Assembly (NCBI RefSeq): GCF_023674465.1
Contig: NZ_CP098400.1
Location: 372,001 to 436,000 of the forward strand
From: Xiashengella succiniciproducens
Lineage (GTDB): Bacteria > Bacteroidota > Bacteroidia > Bacteroidales > Marinilabiliaceae
Direction of reading: 5' to 3'
DNA: 64,000 nucleotides
Part shown: piece by piece, positions 44,571-54,311 of the stretch
Layout of the letters: each line of letters starts with the position of its first letter
How positions within the stretch are numbered: position 1 is the stretch's first letter
Program-made: the position numbers and the translations under genes
The notes under the pieces: model-generated
What the model was told of the DNA's origin: nothing
Seen by the model: only the letters and a program-made list of their open reading frames with translations
The model's database searches: none

Positions 44571-45695
44571 TTAGTGTTTCAATGAGTAAAACTTAATGCA
44601 GACCGGCGATGCAATGTCTACTGTGTAGCCTGTTGACTGCAATGTGCCTTCGTGTATATCGCGCTTCAGTACCACTATGTTGTTTCCGTTTCTGTTGGCA
44701 ACAAGCAGGAAATTGGAAGAAGGAGCAATAGCAAAATTCCTGGGCCATATAATGCCTTCCCTGTACCTTTCCACTATCTCAGCCTTGTCATCTGCGAGTC
44801 TGACAACTACCACCTGGTCGTCGCCCCTCACTGAGGCATAAAGGAAGCGTCCGTCGGGTGAATAATGGATGTCAGCTGAGGTATTTGCCTTTGTGGTATC
44901 AGGTTCCAGCATCAGGGTTGTAACCGGGATGCTAAAGGTACTGTCCCTGTCTGCCTTAAATATCATTATGCTGTGATCGAGTTCGGTAAGCAGTGCCATT
45001 CTGCTTCCGTCGGGAGAAAAGTCAAGGTGACGGGGACCAGCACCAGGCCTGACCTTTATAACACCGGCAGGACGTATTTTGTCGGCTAGCGCTTCGTACA
45101 CCACCACCTGGTCTGTTCCCAGATCGGCTGCATAGACAAAGCGTCCATCAGGGTCGGGAACTGCACTATGGGCATGAGGAGCCTCCTGTCTAACGGTGTC
45201 AGTACCCTTTCCACTGTGTTTGAACAGAGCCATGTCACTGCTGAAGGTTCCTGTTTCATGAGAGTACCTCACAAAGGCCACATCTCCTGACATATAATTG
45301 GCTACAGCCAGCAGTCCTTCTTCTGCAACAGACACGTAGCAGGATGCATACCATCCTACACCTGTAGAGTCTGCTATAGTCAGGTCTCCGGTTTTCGGGT
45401 CTATTCGGAAACTAAACAATGAATAACCAGTACCGTCATTTTCACTGACAGCAAACAACAGCTTATTGACCTGGTCAATTGCCAGATAGGATGGATTCTG
45501 AAGGTGGGCTACTGCCCTCAGACCGCTGATTTCGCCGCTTAGGGTGTCCAATACAGCATGGTAGATGCCTTCCGAACCAGACATAGTATAAGTGCCGATA
45601 TAGAAGGGAATCTTGTGATTCCCGAAAGGATTTCGATTACAGTTGCAAAAGAGTCCCGCTGCAATTACAGCAGTAAGAACCAGTATTTTCTTCAT
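44571..45695 (-). CDS. Lactonase-family beta-propeller protein
   Basis: A seven-bladed propeller protein of the 6-phosphogluconolactonase-like (Pgl-type) family, 374 aa. Repeated blades contain motifs such as PHAHSAVPDPDGRFVYAADLGTD, GPRHLDFSPDGSRMALLTELD and WPRNFAIAPSSNFLLVANRN. Its N-terminus (ILVLTAVIAAGLFCNCNRN) looks like a lipoprotein signal with Cys, so it may be exported rather than a cytoplasmic pentose-phosphate enzyme. The substrate is therefore uncertain. It is a separate unit upstream of porQ on the same strand. Confidence 0.82.
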   Translation of the reverse strand: MKKILVLTAVIAAGLFCNCNRNPFGNHKIPFYIGTYTMSGSEGIYHAVLDTLSGEISGLRAVAHLQNPSYLAIDQVNKLLFAVSENDGTGYSLFSFRIDPKTGDLTIADSTGVGWYASCYVSVAEEGLLAVANYMSGDVAFVRYSHETGTFSSDMALFKHSGKGTDTVRQEAPHAHSAVPDPDGRFVYAADLGTDQVVVYEALADKIRPAGVIKVRPGAGPRHLDFSPDGSRMALLTELDHSIMIFKADRDSTFSIPVTTLMLEPDTTKANTSADIHYSPDGRFLYASVRGDDQVVVVRLADDKAEIVERYREGIIWPRNFAIAPSSNFLLVANRNGNNIVVLKRDIHEGTLQSTGYTVDIASPVCIKFYSLKH

Positions 45696-45824
45696 ATCCT
45701 TATTTGGATAATTAAGTTCTTGTTAACAGAATTTCTGTTTGGATTTACGTCAAGAAATGACTAACTTAAATAATTATTGCATGTTTGCAGAGGATGGCAA
45801 TATAATTGTTCCGGAGCAAATTAT

Positions 45825-45846
45825 CTTTATTTCGACCAAAATAAAG
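45825..45846. repeat. Inverted repeat in the gap before recQ
   Basis: CTTTATTT-CGACCA-AAATAAAG is a perfect 8-bp inverted repeat in the 434-base gap between the lactonase and recQ genes. It is symmetric and flanked by T's, so it could be a weak terminator or an operator. The rest of the gap (45696-46129) is AT-rich and holds no gene that I can support. Confidence 0.4.
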
Positions 45847-46040
45847 TTTTGGATGATGTAGGCAAAAAGTCACTTGGCTGGTTTTTGTGACCGATAGGGA
45901 CAGGTTACACGTGGATTTGGTGGCAAAGATTTTGTGTAAAGCTTGTTGTATAAGAGACGATTATTATATAACTTCAATCTCTTGCTTTAATGTGCCGCTG
46001 GTAGCTTACCGGTCTGTATAACAGAATTATGTTTTTAATG

Positions 46041-46048
46041 TATATTTG
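46041..46048 (+). promoter_or_regulatory. Promoter -7 box for recQ
   Basis: TATATTTG is a perfect TAnnTTTG match 81 bases before the recQ start. No good -33 element is at the usual distance. Confidence 0.45.
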
Positions 46049-46129
46049 TTTCCCTGACCGACCATAACTGTACTATATACTTTTATAACAGATAACCTCG
46101 GTAATAAAGCGGAACAAGGAAGGCTTGTT

Positions 46130-48310
46130 ATGACTAAGCAAATTGATTTGATTCAGCATTTGAAGCGTAATTTCGGGTTTGATTCTTTCAAAGGGAATCA
46201 GGAGGAGATCATACGCAATGTCCTGCATGGCAATGATACTTTCGTCCTGATGCCAACCGGAGGAGGAAAGTCCCTATGCTATCAATTGCCTGCGCTAATG
46301 ATGGAAGGTACAGCAATTGTTATCTCCCCGCTAATTGCTTTGATGAAGAATCAGGTAGATGCTATGCGTAACTTTGGCGAGGATGACGGAGTAGCGCATT
46401 TTTTAAATTCTTCACTTACCAAAGCCGCTATTGCACAGGTTAAAGAGGATGTCACCTCTGGTCGTACCAAACTTCTGTATGTTGCACCCGAATCACTGAC
46501 TAAGGAGGAGAACATACTGTTTCTTCAAAGTGTAAAGATTTCCTTTTATGCAGTGGATGAGGCTCACTGTATTTCTGAATGGGGTCATGATTTTAGACCA
46601 GAGTATCGTCGCATACGCCCAATAATCAATGAGATAGGGGAGGCGCCAATAATAGCACTAACTGCAACTGCTACACCCAAGGTACAGCATGATATACAAA
46701 AGACATTGGGTATTCAGGAAGCCCATGTTTTCAAGTCGTCCTTCAACAGACCCAACCTATACTATGAGATAAGGCCAAAGGTTGATGCATCTAAAGAGAT
46801 TATCAAGATGCTGAAGGAGAATCCTGGAAAGTCTTGTATAATCTACTGCCTTAGCCGGAAGAAAGTTGAAGAGCTTGCAGAACTTCTGGTTGTGAATGGT
46901 ATAAAGGCTTTGGCCTACCATGCCGGAATGGATGCTGCAACAAGGGCAGCCAACCAGGATAAGTTTCTGTATGAAGAGGTTGACGTGATTGTTGCTACCA
47001 TTGCCTTTGGTATGGGTATTGATAAGCCTGACGTACGTATCGTTATCCACTATGATATGCCCAAGAGTCTTGAGGGTTATTATCAGGAAACAGGTCGTGC
47101 CGGTCGGGATGGAGGTGAAGGTCGTTGTATTGCATTCTATAGCTACAAGGATATTCAGAAGCTTGAGAAGTTTATGCAGGGTAAGCCCGTTGCTGAGCAG
47201 GAGATAGGTAAACAACTGCTTATTGAGACAGTGGCATATGCAGAGACCTCTCTGTGTCGTCGCAAACTGTTGCTCCATTACTTTGGTGAACAGTATACAG
47301 AAGATAGCTGTGACTCATGCGACAACTGTCTCCATCCCAAGGAGCAGTTTGAAGGCATGGAGGCTATCACCACTCTGATTAAGGTGATACTGGAAACCAA
47401 AGAGAAGTTCAAAACAGACCATGTAATAGATGTGCTGACAGGTAAGGAGTCCGTATCAGTCAAGGCCTATGGATATCAGGAACTTGAGATTTTTGGTGTC
47501 GGAGATGATCAGGATGACAAGTACTGGGATGCTGTAATCCGACATGCCCTTATCGAAGGTCTTATTGTAAAAGAGATCGAAAACTATGGTCTGCTTAAGA
47601 TAAGTGACAAGGGTAGGGAGTATCTCAAAAAGCCATATAGTATCCTGATTACCAAGAACCACGATTATAGCGATATGGAGGATGAGAGCAGGGCAGGTGG
47701 CGGCACTGCAGCTGTTGACTTGGAACTCTTTTCACTGCTTAAGGATCTGAGAAAGGAGATATCCCGTAAGCTCAATCTTCCTCCCTTTGTGATATTCCAG
47801 GATCCCTCGCTGGAGGCTATGTCCACCTACTATCCCGTTACTGTCGAAGAACTGCAGAATATGCCGGGAGTAGGTGTGGGTAAGGCCAAACGTTTTGGTG
47901 ATGAATTTCTGAAACTCATTAAGAGACATGTCGAAGAAAACGACATCGATCGTCCAATCGACATGGTGGTCAAGTCCGTTGCCAACAAATCAAAACTCAA
48001 AATATCCATAATTCAGAGTATTGACCGCAAGGTCCCTCTCAATGATCTGGCTGAAGGTAAGGGGATTGAGATGAACGAACTGCTCAAGGAACTGGAATCT
48101 ATAGTTTACAGCGGGACAAGAGTCAATATAGACTACTACATTGATCAGGTTATGGACGAAGAACATAGGGATGATATCTTCTCTTACTTTAAAGAAGAAG
48201 CTGAGTCGGATGATATTACAACAGCCCTGATGGAACTTGGTGAGGATGAATTCACTGAGGAAGAGGTCAGAATGGTCAGGATTAAGTTTATCTCCGAGGT
48301 AGGAAACTAG
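46130..48310 (+). CDS. recQ: ATP-dependent DNA helicase RecQ
   Basis: A 3'-5' superfamily 2 helicase for recombination and repair. It has 726 aa. Walker A PTGGGKSLCYQLPAL (near 43) and the DEAH box VDEAHCISEWGHDFRPEY (near 144) are intact. The zinc-binding Cys cluster CDSCDNCLHP follows near 400, then the RQC winged helix and an HRDC domain (about 530-605, with NMPGVGVGKAKRFG). A further 120 residues extend the C-terminus (VKSVANKSKLKISIIQSIDRK onward), as in many Bacteroidota RecQ proteins. The downstream gap of 105 bases is convergent with the next gene. Confidence 0.95.
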   Translation: MTKQIDLIQHLKRNFGFDSFKGNQEEIIRNVLHGNDTFVLMPTGGGKSLCYQLPALMMEGTAIVISPLIALMKNQVDAMRNFGEDDGVAHFLNSSLTKAAIAQVKEDVTSGRTKLLYVAPESLTKEENILFLQSVKISFYAVDEAHCISEWGHDFRPEYRRIRPIINEIGEAPIIALTATATPKVQHDIQKTLGIQEAHVFKSSFNRPNLYYEIRPKVDASKEIIKMLKENPGKSCIIYCLSRKKVEELAELLVVNGIKALAYHAGMDAATRAANQDKFLYEEVDVIVATIAFGMGIDKPDVRIVIHYDMPKSLEGYYQETGRAGRDGGEGRCIAFYSYKDIQKLEKFMQGKPVAEQEIGKQLLIETVAYAETSLCRRKLLLHYFGEQYTEDSCDSCDNCLHPKEQFEGMEAITTLIKVILETKEKFKTDHVIDVLTGKESVSVKAYGYQELEIFGVGDDQDDKYWDAVIRHALIEGLIVKEIENYGLLKISDKGREYLKKPYSILITKNHDYSDMEDESRAGGGTAAVDLELFSLLKDLRKEISRKLNLPPFVIFQDPSLEAMSTYYPVTVEELQNMPGVGVGKAKRFGDEFLKLIKRHVEENDIDRPIDMVVKSVANKSKLKISIIQSIDRKVPLNDLAEGKGIEMNELLKELESIVYSGTRVNIDYYIDQVMDEEHRDDIFSYFKEEAESDDITTALMELGEDEFTEEEVRMVRIKFISEVGN

Positions 48311-48415
48311 GTTAGCCTGTCTGATCGGGCAAAACTCCCAAGGCTGATTGGGCGGAGTCCTTCCCATGGTAGTGCACGTGTTTCAATGAATGATACGAAG
48401 CTAAATATAGGCTGC

Positions 48416-50449
48416 TTAGAAACGTTTCCTGATCTGGAATTTGAGTTCGCTACTCAGATCTCCGCTGATGCGATTTTGTCCCGTACCAATTTCTTCCCTG
48501 TCTGAGTATTTCCAAGCCGCATATCTTACCCATAGATCCAGTCTGGGCAAGGGTGTCCATTTGGCCATAAGGATAAACCTGGAGCCCTTGCCATAGTAGG
48601 CTGGTGTGCTGAAACTGTAGAGTACATCTGGCTCATATGCGAAGATCCGTGTGTTGTACTCCTCTGCATCAAACAATGCATAACGGGCGTTGATGGTCAG
48701 ATTCTTGTTGGGTGCAGCAAATTTCACATCCTGAGCAAAGAAATACCCTTTTGGCAGTTTGCCTTCACCAGCATGGCTGACTGATTGAACATCGGCCCTA
48801 AAGCTGAAGGTCCATATTTTGGATGGCATATAGCTGCTCTGAAAACGCAGTTGGGTCTGAGACCTGGTTGCCACCGCAGGAGCCGGTTCCCCGGTGTTAA
48901 TGTTTACCGGTTTATCCCGGTAACGAAGGCGTATACTATTTTCCCATTCCTTAGATGGCTTGTGACATAGTACGACAAGCCAGTCAAAGCCTTCGTGGGG
49001 TGCGTCAATCTGATATTTCGGCCACTTATGCCTGTAATAGTCGATATAGGTATCCAGGGTAAGAGCGGCTGGAAGAGGAATGCTTATTCCTGTGTAAAAG
49101 CCGCTCTCACCAGCAGGCTGCGATGCTTCTGTGAGCGGGGCACCCAGAGGTGCCCTGTAGCCCATGTCTATTCTTCTGTATGCCAGCACCACATCAAGAA
49201 TGCCTTTTGGTGAATGCTGCAAGCCTGCCCAAATTGCCGGGTCTCCTGTTTTGTCAAAGGCCAGTTCGGAAAACAAAAACACCTTTCCTATGCTGCCTTC
49301 TGTTGACAGCCAGTAGTTCTGGTTGCTACTGCCCTTGAAATATATGAGTCTATAGGTCTCTTGTTCCGGCTCGATAGGATACTCCAGCATATAATGCATA
49401 AAGCCCCCATCAACGATAAAACGACCTGCATACAGACGAGTCCTCAGTCCGGCAGCAGTCTCATCTGCATTACGACGCTGACTGAGCTCAGTCAGCGTAC
49501 GGTGATAGCCATCTGTCTTAAGGCTCCTGATTACGATATCTCCATTGCTAAGTGTGTCGAGACGGGCATCTCTTTTTCTAAGTGACACAAAGGGTATTAC
49601 ACTCAGTCTTTCAGTTCCCAGATCAAGTATAAGGCCATAGAGCCCTTCAGATTCAGTGGCTGACAGCGAGGGTCCAAAGACCTGCTGTCGGTTGCGTATT
49701 GATATAGCATCACTGCTCTTGACCGGAGCCATTCCGGTCTGCAGCGCAAGGCCCTGTCCTGCACTCATGCGGTATTGGCCGGCAATAACCTGTTTAAGTA
49801 CCTTGTTTCCCTTCCATGAAAGGTATCCTGATACGAAGTCAAAGGTTTTGATTTCATCTGTAAACATTGGTTCACCTGGATCCTTTTCGGCTATCAGACC
49901 CATCTGCCATTGTTTACCCACCTGCATCTCGTAGCGGCCGTAATGTCTGAACCTGTCACCCAGATAATAAGTGGTTCCATCCTCCCTTTCTTTGTAGCCC
50001 TGGCGTTTCTGAATCTGAAACTGGCTGCGCAGAAAGAGGTCTCCCTTAACTTTGAGTGGGGTTTCAACTGCCTGGGACTCAATACCGAAGCTGATCAGCG
50101 GTTCCATATACTCCAGAGTGCGCCTGTCAAGTCCCTCAACTGCCTGAAGTTCGTAGATTGAGTAAAAGGCCTTGTTTTGATAACGCTGAAACAGTAGCGC
50201 CTCAATCTGCATATCAGACAGGAAGAAGATACGGTTGAGGTCCTCGCGTGTAGCACTATTGATGTTGATTGGATTCCTGATGAGGTCGGCTATCTGGTCG
50301 ATAAGGGCAGAGTAGTCACCTTCCTCATCTAGCATCTCTGCTGTATTTTCGAGTATCTCGGCTGCCAGACCGTATATGTCTTGTACGTCCTGAGCCGGCA
50401 GGCTCAGCGCAAGACCAAGCATTAGTATTACTGACAAGCTGCGTAGCAT
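48416..50449 (-). CDS. Helix-hairpin-helix N-terminal envelope protein, 677 aa
   Basis: A secreted protein, probably in the outer membrane. The signal peptide (LSVILMLGLALSLPAQ) is followed by a ComEA-like helix-hairpin-helix segment: NPININSATREDLNRIFFLSD and the IYELQAVEGLDRRTLEYM repeat (about 55-115). The remaining about 550 residues alternate in a pattern that suggests a beta-barrel, ending RISGDLSSELKFQIRKRF. Such ComEA-domain-plus-barrel proteins occur in Bacteroidota; their role, perhaps DNA uptake or surface binding, is unproven. It starts 4 nt after the 292-aa envelope protein gene, with which it forms an operon. Confidence 0.75.
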   Translation of the reverse strand: MLRSLSVILMLGLALSLPAQDVQDIYGLAAEILENTAEMLDEEGDYSALIDQIADLIRNPININSATREDLNRIFFLSDMQIEALLFQRYQNKAFYSIYELQAVEGLDRRTLEYMEPLISFGIESQAVETPLKVKGDLFLRSQFQIQKRQGYKEREDGTTYYLGDRFRHYGRYEMQVGKQWQMGLIAEKDPGEPMFTDEIKTFDFVSGYLSWKGNKVLKQVIAGQYRMSAGQGLALQTGMAPVKSSDAISIRNRQQVFGPSLSATESEGLYGLILDLGTERLSVIPFVSLRKRDARLDTLSNGDIVIRSLKTDGYHRTLTELSQRRNADETAAGLRTRLYAGRFIVDGGFMHYMLEYPIEPEQETYRLIYFKGSSNQNYWLSTEGSIGKVFLFSELAFDKTGDPAIWAGLQHSPKGILDVVLAYRRIDMGYRAPLGAPLTEASQPAGESGFYTGISIPLPAALTLDTYIDYYRHKWPKYQIDAPHEGFDWLVVLCHKPSKEWENSIRLRYRDKPVNINTGEPAPAVATRSQTQLRFQSSYMPSKIWTFSFRADVQSVSHAGEGKLPKGYFFAQDVKFAAPNKNLTINARYALFDAEEYNTRIFAYEPDVLYSFSTPAYYGKGSRFILMAKWTPLPRLDLWVRYAAWKYSDREEIGTGQNRISGDLSSELKFQIRKRF

Positions 50450-50453
50450 TGTA

Positions 50454-51332
50454 CTATCTATTTGGTGATCCGAAATGATAACTAAAGCCTATTGATGATG
50501 AGAAGCCGAGCACTTCATGATGATTGATGCCCATGTCGATGTCTAGCGACTGAAGCCTCACTGTAGTTCCAAGTGCCAGACTCAGAGGCCTGGCAGAAAC
50601 AGCTCCACGAAGGATTAGGTATTCTACTGCGGCATACTGAGTCATCATTGACATGCGAGGTTCGTATTCAGTATCTTTCTCTACTCCTAGTTCCAGTTTT
50701 ACATCCTTATGGGGCAGATAAGCCAGTGATGCCGCAAAAATTGTCGGCCACATGGTGCGTTCCTGCTGCCTTTGCCAGTTGGATTGAGCCGGATTTACAG
50801 TATAGCAGCCAAGTCTCAGGCTAGGATGCGGTGTAAGAAGCAAACCCGCATCCATGGTGAAGCAATAGTTGGTTTCAGCACCTTTCTGTATGGCTGTGGC
50901 ATAATAAAATCTTGCACCAAGGTTGAGCCATGGAGCCATACTTCGTGAAAGGGTTGCGCTAATCTTCTGAATATTATAGCTTTGATAACCAGAGTAAGTG
51001 TAGGCTGCCGAAAACACAGCAAGGGAGGTAGGGAGGCATCCGAAAACCATAGCCGAGCTCAGTTCCCTGATACCGAAATCATTGTGGCAGCCAGTGCCTG
51101 CCACAGGCTGCTCAAGGTGTGCCGTTCCTGCAGGGTTGGCAAATAATGCCCATTCACTGCTTTCAGTTGCTGCAGGTATTCCCAGAATTCCGGAGCGTGG
51201 GCTGTTATAGCTCAGATTCTGTGCAGCAAGATCACAGCATAACATTATGCTGATAAGCAGATAAGTAATAAGCAAAGGCCAATAATCTGCTTGAAGTAAT
51301 TTGGGGATAGAGTACCGGTCTGCTAGCATCAT
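50454..51332 (-). CDS. PorV/PorQ-like outer-membrane barrel protein, 292 aa
   Basis: A secreted protein with a long hydrophobic signal segment (LLITYLLISIMLCCDLAAQ). The mature part starts NLSYNSPRSGILGIPAATESSEWALFANPAGTAHL, the pattern of PorV/PorQ/FadL-like barrels (a local SS-x-W-x-LFANPAG). Alternating hydrophobic strands follow to the C-terminal SIGFSYHFGS. The gene precedes the HHH/barrel protein gene with a 4-nt gap, so the two probably form a pair in the envelope. It is not close enough to name as a specific T9SS component. Confidence 0.7.
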   Translation of the reverse strand: MMLADRYSIPKLLQADYWPLLITYLLISIMLCCDLAAQNLSYNSPRSGILGIPAATESSEWALFANPAGTAHLEQPVAGTGCHNDFGIRELSSAMVFGCLPTSLAVFSAAYTYSGYQSYNIQKISATLSRSMAPWLNLGARFYYATAIQKGAETNYCFTMDAGLLLTPHPSLRLGCYTVNPAQSNWQRQQERTMWPTIFAASLAYLPHKDVKLELGVEKDTEYEPRMSMMTQYAAVEYLILRGAVSARPLSLALGTTVRLQSLDIDMGINHHEVLGFSSSIGFSYHFGSPNR

Positions 51333-51436
51333 CCACTTAGTTAACAGGCTGAAACTATGTTGTTAATTTAGCTAGTTTTGTGTAATAATTCCAATTTTTA
51401 GCTATCACGTTCGGCTATCTTCAAGGTTTTTTTTTA

Positions 51437-51444
51437 TACTTTTG
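51437..51444 (+). promoter_or_regulatory. Promoter -7 box for hpt
   Basis: TACTTTTG is a perfect TAnnTTTG box 26 bases before the hpt ATG, after a T-tract. The -33 element is not clear. Confidence 0.5.
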
Positions 51445-51470
51445 ACCTTTCTTTAATCGGTAAGAGGCAT

Positions 51471-52007
51471 ATGAAGCGCATTAAATTATTAGACAAAGAG
51501 TTTGCTTTGACAATTCCTGGCAGTGATATTAAGAAAGCAACCTGGCAGATGGCAGAGAAGATGAACCAGGATCTTAAGGATAAAAACCCTCTTATGGTTT
51601 GTATTCTGAACGGTTCCTTTATGTTTTCGGCTGATTTGCTTAAGCTGGTCGAGTTTCCTTGTCAGATAAGCTTTGTCAAGCTGGCCTCTTATGAAGATAT
51701 GGGAAGCACTGGAACTGTAAAGGAACTGATTGGCTTCAACGAAGAGCTGAAAGGTCGTACAGTGGTCCTTCTTGAAGACATCGTAGATACAGGAATTACT
51801 GTTGAAAGCTGTGTCAATCAGATTAAGAAGACAGGAGCAAAAGAGGTTCTTGTAGCAACCATGCTCTTTAAGCCTGCTGCTTGTCAGCGTAGAATTAACC
51901 TGGACTATGTAGGTCTTGAGATTCCTAACGACTTTATTGTCGGTTACGGTCTGGATTACAACGGTTATGGACGTAATCTGCCGGACATTTACAGTCTGGT
52001 AAAGTAA
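51471..52007 (+). CDS. hpt: Hypoxanthine phosphoribosyltransferase
   Basis: A purine salvage enzyme that makes IMP/GMP from hypoxanthine/guanine and PRPP. It has 178 aa. The PRPP-binding motif VVLLEDIVDTGIT (near 101-113) is intact, as are the ILNGSFMFSADLL and DFIVGYGLDYNGYGRNLPDIY segments. The 140 bases to adk hold no gene. Confidence 0.95.
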   Translation: MKRIKLLDKEFALTIPGSDIKKATWQMAEKMNQDLKDKNPLMVCILNGSFMFSADLLKLVEFPCQISFVKLASYEDMGSTGTVKELIGFNEELKGRTVVLLEDIVDTGITVESCVNQIKKTGAKEVLVATMLFKPAACQRRINLDYVGLEIPNDFIVGYGLDYNGYGRNLPDIYSLVK

Positions 52008-52147
52008 CGGATATTCCGTAGCAGCTTCAGAACGATTTGGTTTCCGGCACTCGTATCGATGTGCCCGGATCTTTCATGACGCCATTTCTGTCAATTTTTA
52101 TAGAAAAACCATCAACTTAAGATAAAAGGTAATTCAAAATAGGAAGG

Positions 52148-52723
52148 ATGTTGAACGTTGTGTTATTTGGTCCTCCGGGATCAGGGAAGGGTACTCAGAG
52201 CGAAGGAATTATCAAAAAGTACGGATTGGCTCACATATCAACCGGAGATATTCTGCGCCATGAGATTAAGGAAGGAACAGAGCTGGGAAAGACTGCAGCA
52301 GAATATATCAATCGAGGTGAACTGGTTCCCGATGCATTGATAATTGAGATGCTTGAGAATAAGATTGACAGTCTAGCCAACCCCAACGGGGTCATCTTTG
52401 ACGGGTTTCCTCGTACGGTTGAACAGGCTAAAGCCTTGAAGGTGATGCTGTCAGGACGCGGTCAGGTTGTTGATGTTATGATCAACCTCGAAGTTGATCA
52501 GGAAGAATTGATTGCTCGTCTGCTCAAGAGAGGTGAGACCTCAGGCCGTAGTGACGACAACCTTGAGACTATCCAAAAGAGGATTAATGTTTATGAGTGC
52601 CAGACAGCTCCTGTAATCGGCTTTTACAAAGCTGAAGGCTCTTACCGTGGTATTTGCGGAACTGGTACTATTGAAGAGATTTTTGAAAGAATAAGTGAAG
52701 CTCTTGACCCCTGCCTGGCTTAA
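52148..52723 (+). CDS. adk: Adenylate kinase
   Basis: Converts AMP and ATP to ADP. It has 191 aa, the short type without a zinc-binding LID. The P-loop GPPGSGKGTQSEGI is at the N-terminus, followed by STGDILRHEI, GFPRTVEQA and the short lid RLLKRGETSGRSDDN. The start is preceded by AGGAAGG, one of the few Shine-Dalgarno-like sequences in the window. It lies 86 bases before obgE. Confidence 0.97.
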   Translation: MLNVVLFGPPGSGKGTQSEGIIKKYGLAHISTGDILRHEIKEGTELGKTAAEYINRGELVPDALIIEMLENKIDSLANPNGVIFDGFPRTVEQAKALKVMLSGRGQVVDVMINLEVDQEELIARLLKRGETSGRSDDNLETIQKRINVYECQTAPVIGFYKAEGSYRGICGTGTIEEIFERISEALDPCLA

Positions 52724-52809
52724 TGTCGGGTGGGTCACATATGTGTTTCCGATCAGGCTTGTCAGGAGTTTTTGCCCGGAGGACAAAGTAGAAGAGAAAG
52801 GGATTGACA

Positions 52810-53835
52810 ATGAGTAATTTCGTAGATTACGTCAAGATATTTTGCCGTTCCGGAAAAGGAGGGGCAGGGTCAGCCCATTTCAGGAGAGAGAAGTTTGTAC
52901 CCAAGGGTGGTCCTGATGGTGGTGATGGTGGACGTGGGGGGCACGTAATTCTGCGTGGAAGCAGGCATTACTGGACTCTAATTCACCTTAAATATGAAAG
53001 GCACGTATTTGCCGGTAACGGTGAATCAGGTAGCAGACAAAGGTCATCCGGAGCTTCCGGAGAGGACAAGATTATAGAAGTCCCTCTGGGTACTGTGGCC
53101 AGAGATGCCGACACTGGAGAATTCCTCTTTGAGATCACCAGACATGGAGAGGAAAAGATCCTTGCAAAGGGAGGCCGGGGAGGTCTTGGCAATTTCCACT
53201 TTAAAACTGCTACCAACCAGGCACCACGCTATGCTCAACCAGGTGAGCCCGGCATTGAGATGGCCGTAATACTTGAGCTGAAGCTGCTTGGTGATGTTGG
53301 CCTTGTGGGCTTTCCAAATGCAGGTAAGTCAACGCTGCTGGCATCAGTCTCTGCTGCCAGACCTGAAATAGCCGACTATCCGTTTACTACTCTGGTACCC
53401 AACCTTGGAATCGTTGAGGTGAGGGATCGTAAGTCATTTGTGATGGCCGATATCCCCGGTATTATTGAGGGAGCCCATGAGGGCAAGGGTCTGGGACTTC
53501 GTTTTTTACGCCACATAGAGCGTAACTCAATTCTGCTTTTTTTGGTACCTTGCGATAGTAAGAATATAAAAGAGGAGTACGAAATCTTGCTGAACGAGCT
53601 GAAATTGTACAATCCGGAACTTCTGGACAAGAGTCGCTTTCTGGCTATCTCTAAAACTGATTTCATAGACCCTCAGATTGAAAAGGAACTTGAAGCTGAG
53701 CTTCCTGACGTTCCCCATGTGTTTATTTCTTCCGTGAGTGGTAAGGGTATTACCCAACTCAAGGATATGTTATGGCAAGAACTTGAGAGGATTAACCCTG
53801 CCGAACCTGAAGAAGAAGAGGACATTTATTCCTGA
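52810..53835 (+). CDS. obgE: GTPase Obg
   Basis: A ribosome-associated GTPase involved in 50S maturation and stress control. It has 341 aa from ATG 52810 (a TTG two codons earlier is less likely). The Gly-rich Obg fold ([20 protein letters not shown] ... GGRGGHV) is followed by the G domain: P-loop [11 protein letters not shown] (near 168), switch [19 protein letters not shown] and SKTD. It ends with an acidic tail [10 protein letters not shown]. Confidence 0.97.
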   Translation: MSNFVDYVKIFCRSGKGGAGSAHFRREKFVPKGGPDGGDGGRGGHVILRGSRHYWTLIHLKYERHVFAGNGESGSRQRSSGASGEDKIIEVPLGTVARDADTGEFLFEITRHGEEKILAKGGRGGLGNFHFKTATNQAPRYAQPGEPGIEMAVILELKLLGDVGLVGFPNAGKSTLLASVSAARPEIADYPFTTLVPNLGIVEVRDRKSFVMADIPGIIEGAHEGKGLGLRFLRHIERNSILLFLVPCDSKNIKEEYEILLNELKLYNPELLDKSRFLAISKTDFIDPQIEKELEAELPDVPHVFISSVSGKGITQLKDMLWQELERINPAEPEEEEDIYS

Positions 53836-53886
53836 TGGACAAACCTTAAGGGGTTTCTGTTGTTCTTCACTAGTTAATGAAGAACT

Positions 53887-54240
53887 ATGAGTATGGAATA
53901 TAGCGAGGATAAATGGAATGAGACTGTGCTTCGGGTAAGCAAGCATTTCAAAGTCACTGCAGAGTTTGACTTTATGTTGTTTGTAATCGGAATACAGGAT
54001 CTGGGTAAGGGATTTACACAATATAGCAGGGACGAGAAATGGGACCTTATCAATCTTGGTAAGTGTCGGCTTCTTACCCGGCTTGGTTACCTTAAGGAGG
54101 TTGGCCGTGACAATGAAGACTGGCCTGAGTTTGAAGAGGTAAAAAAAGTAAAGAGTCTGAGCCCTACCTTTCAAAAAAGGCTTTTGAAACAAGCAATGAT
54201 AGAGTACTTTGATGAGGTGCTGGAACCTCTGAAGGAATAA
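53887..54240 (+). CDS. Conserved hypothetical protein, 117 aa
   Basis: I do not recognise this protein beyond its being a plausible small soluble protein. It is acidic and mostly helical: EDKWNETVLRVSKHFK, then a more hydrophobic EFDFMLFVIGIQDLGKG, and a basic KSLSPTFQKRLLKQAMIEYFDEV end. There is no signal peptide. It sits between obgE (51 bases) and a cyclophilin gene (71 bases, with a hairpin), all on the same strand. No function is proposed. Confidence 0.65.
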   Translation: MSMEYSEDKWNETVLRVSKHFKVTAEFDFMLFVIGIQDLGKGFTQYSRDEKWDLINLGKCRLLTRLGYLKEVGRDNEDWPEFEEVKKVKSLSPTFQKRLLKQAMIEYFDEVLEPLKE

Positions 54241-54261
54241 TCGTTATATTTTGCCGAATTG

Positions 54262-54281
54262 GCGGTCATGCTAATGACCGC
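54262..54281 (+). terminator. Hairpin before the first cyclophilin gene
   Basis: An 8-bp perfect stem GCGGTCAT / ATGACCGC with a 4-nt loop, 22 bases after the previous stop and 30 before the cyclophilin ATG. There is no T-run, so it may be an attenuator or mRNA-stability element. Confidence 0.4.
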
Positions 54282-54311
54282 AGGCGGCCTTAACAATCAA
54301 ATCTATTTGAC

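Noticed and set aside
45696-46129. Small RNA or small gene in the gap before recQ
   Set aside because: Only an 8-bp inverted repeat and a -7 box were seen; not enough to call an RNA gene.
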